Source: an uncultured Clostridium sp.
GTDB taxonomy: Bacteria; Bacillota; Clostridia; Clostridiales; Clostridiaceae
Assembly (NCBI GenBank): GCA_934777095.1
Contig: CAKVNP010000135.1
Coordinates: forward strand, 1 to 6,507
Direction of reading: 5' to 3'
DNA length: 6,507 nt
This document shows positions 6,188 to 6,507 of the stretch, piece by piece (within the stretch, counting starts at the first letter, position 1; each line of letters opens with the position of its first letter). Position numbers and translations under genes: made by a program. A model generated the notes under the pieces. It saw only the letters and a program-made list of their open reading frames with translations, had not been told where the DNA came from and did no database searches.

Positions 6188-6261
6188 CACTTAAAAAACC
6201 CTATAAAAAAAGAGAATATATGAGCACTAATATTAGCTTCATCTATTTTTTTGCACAACAA
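6187..6261 (-). CDS. Possible second upstream ORF ending at the terminator stem
   Basis: A TTG at 6261-6259 lies seven bases after AAGGA (6273-6269) and opens 24 codons (starting Met-Leu-Cys-Lys-Lys-Ile-Asp, ending in a Phe-rich stretch and FFK). The TGA at 6189-6187 shares its last base with the first base of the terminator stem. A ribosome finishing or pausing here would cover the terminator's 5' arm. The start is not ATG, and the ribosome site can be hidden in a small hairpin (ATAAG-GAAG-CTTAT), so translation is uncertain. Confidence 0.3.
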   Translation of the reverse strand: MLCKKIDEANISAHIFSFFIGFFK

Positions 6262-6297
6262 ATAAGCTTCCTTATATATTGTTTAAAAAATAATTTA

Positions 6298-6318
6298 TTA
6301 AGCTAATCTAATTCTCAT
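6298..6318 (-). CDS. Leader peptide of six residues (MRIRLA) upstream of the ABC-F gene
   Basis: ATG AGA ATT AGA TTA GCT TAA (6318-6298) is preceded by AAAGGAG with a five-base all-A spacer, one of the strongest ribosome sites in the window, although the frame has only six codons. It lies about 32 nt from the predicted transcript start. Very short, well-translated leader ORFs are typical of attenuated antibiotic-resistance genes, where a drug-bound ribosome stalls on them. The two AGA codons and alternating Arg/aliphatic residues may matter for stalling; that is inference. Confidence 0.6.
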   Translation of the reverse strand: MRIRLA

Positions 6319-6356
6319 TTTTTCTCCTTTCATCTTTTCATATATATTTACCTATT

Positions 6357-6385
6357 ATTATAGATATTATCTTCCACACTTTCAT
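6357..6385 (-). promoter_or_regulatory. Promoter of the ABC-F leader transcript
   Basis: ATGAAA (6385-6380, four of six -35 matches), a 17-base spacer and a perfect TATAAT (6362-6357) predict a start near 6350. It lies right after the stop codon of the right-edge gene (6396), whose end shows no clear intrinsic terminator, so some read-through into the ABC-F leader is possible. GTGACT-N17-TACAAT slightly upstream is a weaker alternative. Confidence 0.5.
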
Positions 6386-6395
6386 TGTATATTTT

Positions 6396-6507
6396 TTACA
6401 ATTTTAAGTCACTAATATCATTATTCTTTATATATTCTTTTATTTCAAATAAATTTTTAAAACATCCACTAGCATGCTTTTTTATATTTTCATCCGCAGC
6501 TTTTAAA
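6396..6507 (-). CDS. C-terminal end of an unidentified gene cut by the right edge
   Basis: Reading the minus strand from 6506 gives 36 uninterrupted codons to a TAA at 6398-6396. The residues begin LKAADENIKKHASGCFKNLF and end in NNDISDLKL. Mixed charged/hydrophobic spacing of a helical type and normal clostridial codon use make this a convincing protein end rather than chance. I do not recognise the family from this much. It runs in the same direction as the ABC-F gene, whose promoter starts about ten bases after this stop. Confidence 0.65.
   Translation of the reverse strand, partial: LKAADENIKKHASGCFKNLFEIKEYIKNNDISDLKL

Larger units (their letters stand above)
6081..6350 (-). promoter_or_regulatory. 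Leader RNA / putative ribosome-mediated attenuator of the ABC-F gene
   Basis: A roughly 270-nt untranslated leader separates the predicted start (near 6350) from the ABC-F ATG. In transcript order it holds a six-codon leader peptide (6318-6298), a possible second upstream ORF (6261-6187), an intrinsic terminator (6187-6147) and the gene's ribosome site (AGGAG, near 6094-6090). GCTCATATAT (6225-6216) can pair with ATATATGGGC (6180-6171, ten pairs with one wobble), which would remove the terminator's 5' arm. ATTAGCTT (6307-6300, in the leader peptide) can pair with AAGCTAAT (6239-6232). A ribosome stalled on the leader could therefore change which fold forms. Leader-peptide attenuation is known for several resistance ABC-F genes; its operation here is inferred. 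Confidence 0.6.

Noticed and set aside
6229..6238. CTAATATTAG perfect palindrome in the ABC-F leader as a separate protein-binding site
   Set aside because: It is AT-only apart from the ends, could arise by chance in this composition, and is better read as part of the leader pairing segments.
6201..6242. ATG-initiated 13-residue hydrophobic frame (MKLILVLIYSLFL) in the ABC-F leader
   Set aside because: No ribosome site stands at workable distance from this ATG; the only nearby AAGGA is 26 bases away and fits the overlapping TTG frame instead.
6400..6421. Inverted repeat ATTGTA/TACAAT near the end of the right-edge gene considered as a terminator
   Set aside because: The stem is six AT-rich pairs and no T-run follows on the minus strand, so it does not qualify as an intrinsic terminator.

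Overview
The window is very AT-rich, uses TTA/AGA/ATA-type codons, has strong AGGAGG-like ribosome sites and TTGACA/TATAAT promoters, and ends its genes with short hairpins followed by T-tracts. Together with the gene families this points to a low-GC Firmicute, most likely Clostridium sensu stricto. It looks like chromosomal, mostly single-gene transcription units rather than a mobile element; I see no transposase, integrase, tRNA, rRNA or CRISPR array.

Left part (1-810): a near-consensus promoter and ribosome site on the minus strand suggest that a gene starts at the very left edge and runs out of the window. Divergent from it is a small protein-kinase-like gene (189-770) whose catalytic loop appears to lack the usual Asp and Asn. 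A bidirectional terminator separates it from the next, convergent gene. Middle-left (809-3016): a polytopic membrane sulfatase of the lipoteichoic acid synthase (LtaS) type on the minus strand, with an unusual C-terminal beta-rich domain and a Glu-rich tail, its own promoter, and an 8-bp dyad at the predicted transcription start.

Centre (3056-4426): a MarR-family repressor on the minus strand, overlapped at its 3' end by a 67-codon remnant of an alpha/beta hydrolase, and a divergent gene for a four-helix membrane protein made of two DUF2798-like halves. Two near-identical palindromic sites 46 bp apart lie in the shared intergenic region and bracket the promoter of the membrane-protein gene. 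This is a compact regulator/target module.

Right part (4397-6507): an ABC-F ATPase of the antibiotic-resistance (ribosome protection) type on the minus strand, preceded by a leader of about 270 nt. The leader has its own promoter, a six-codon leader peptide with a strong ribosome site, a possible second upstream ORF that stops exactly where a 17-bp terminator hairpin begins, and a segment able to pair with the terminator's 5' arm. This reads as a ribosome-controlled attenuator that would switch the resistance gene on when translation is inhibited. At the right edge the last 36 codons of another minus-strand gene are present.

The most interesting items are the attenuator leader, the paired MarR operators, the collapsed hydrolase gene behind marR, and the degenerate kinase. 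All functional statements are from reading the sequence; no database search was possible.
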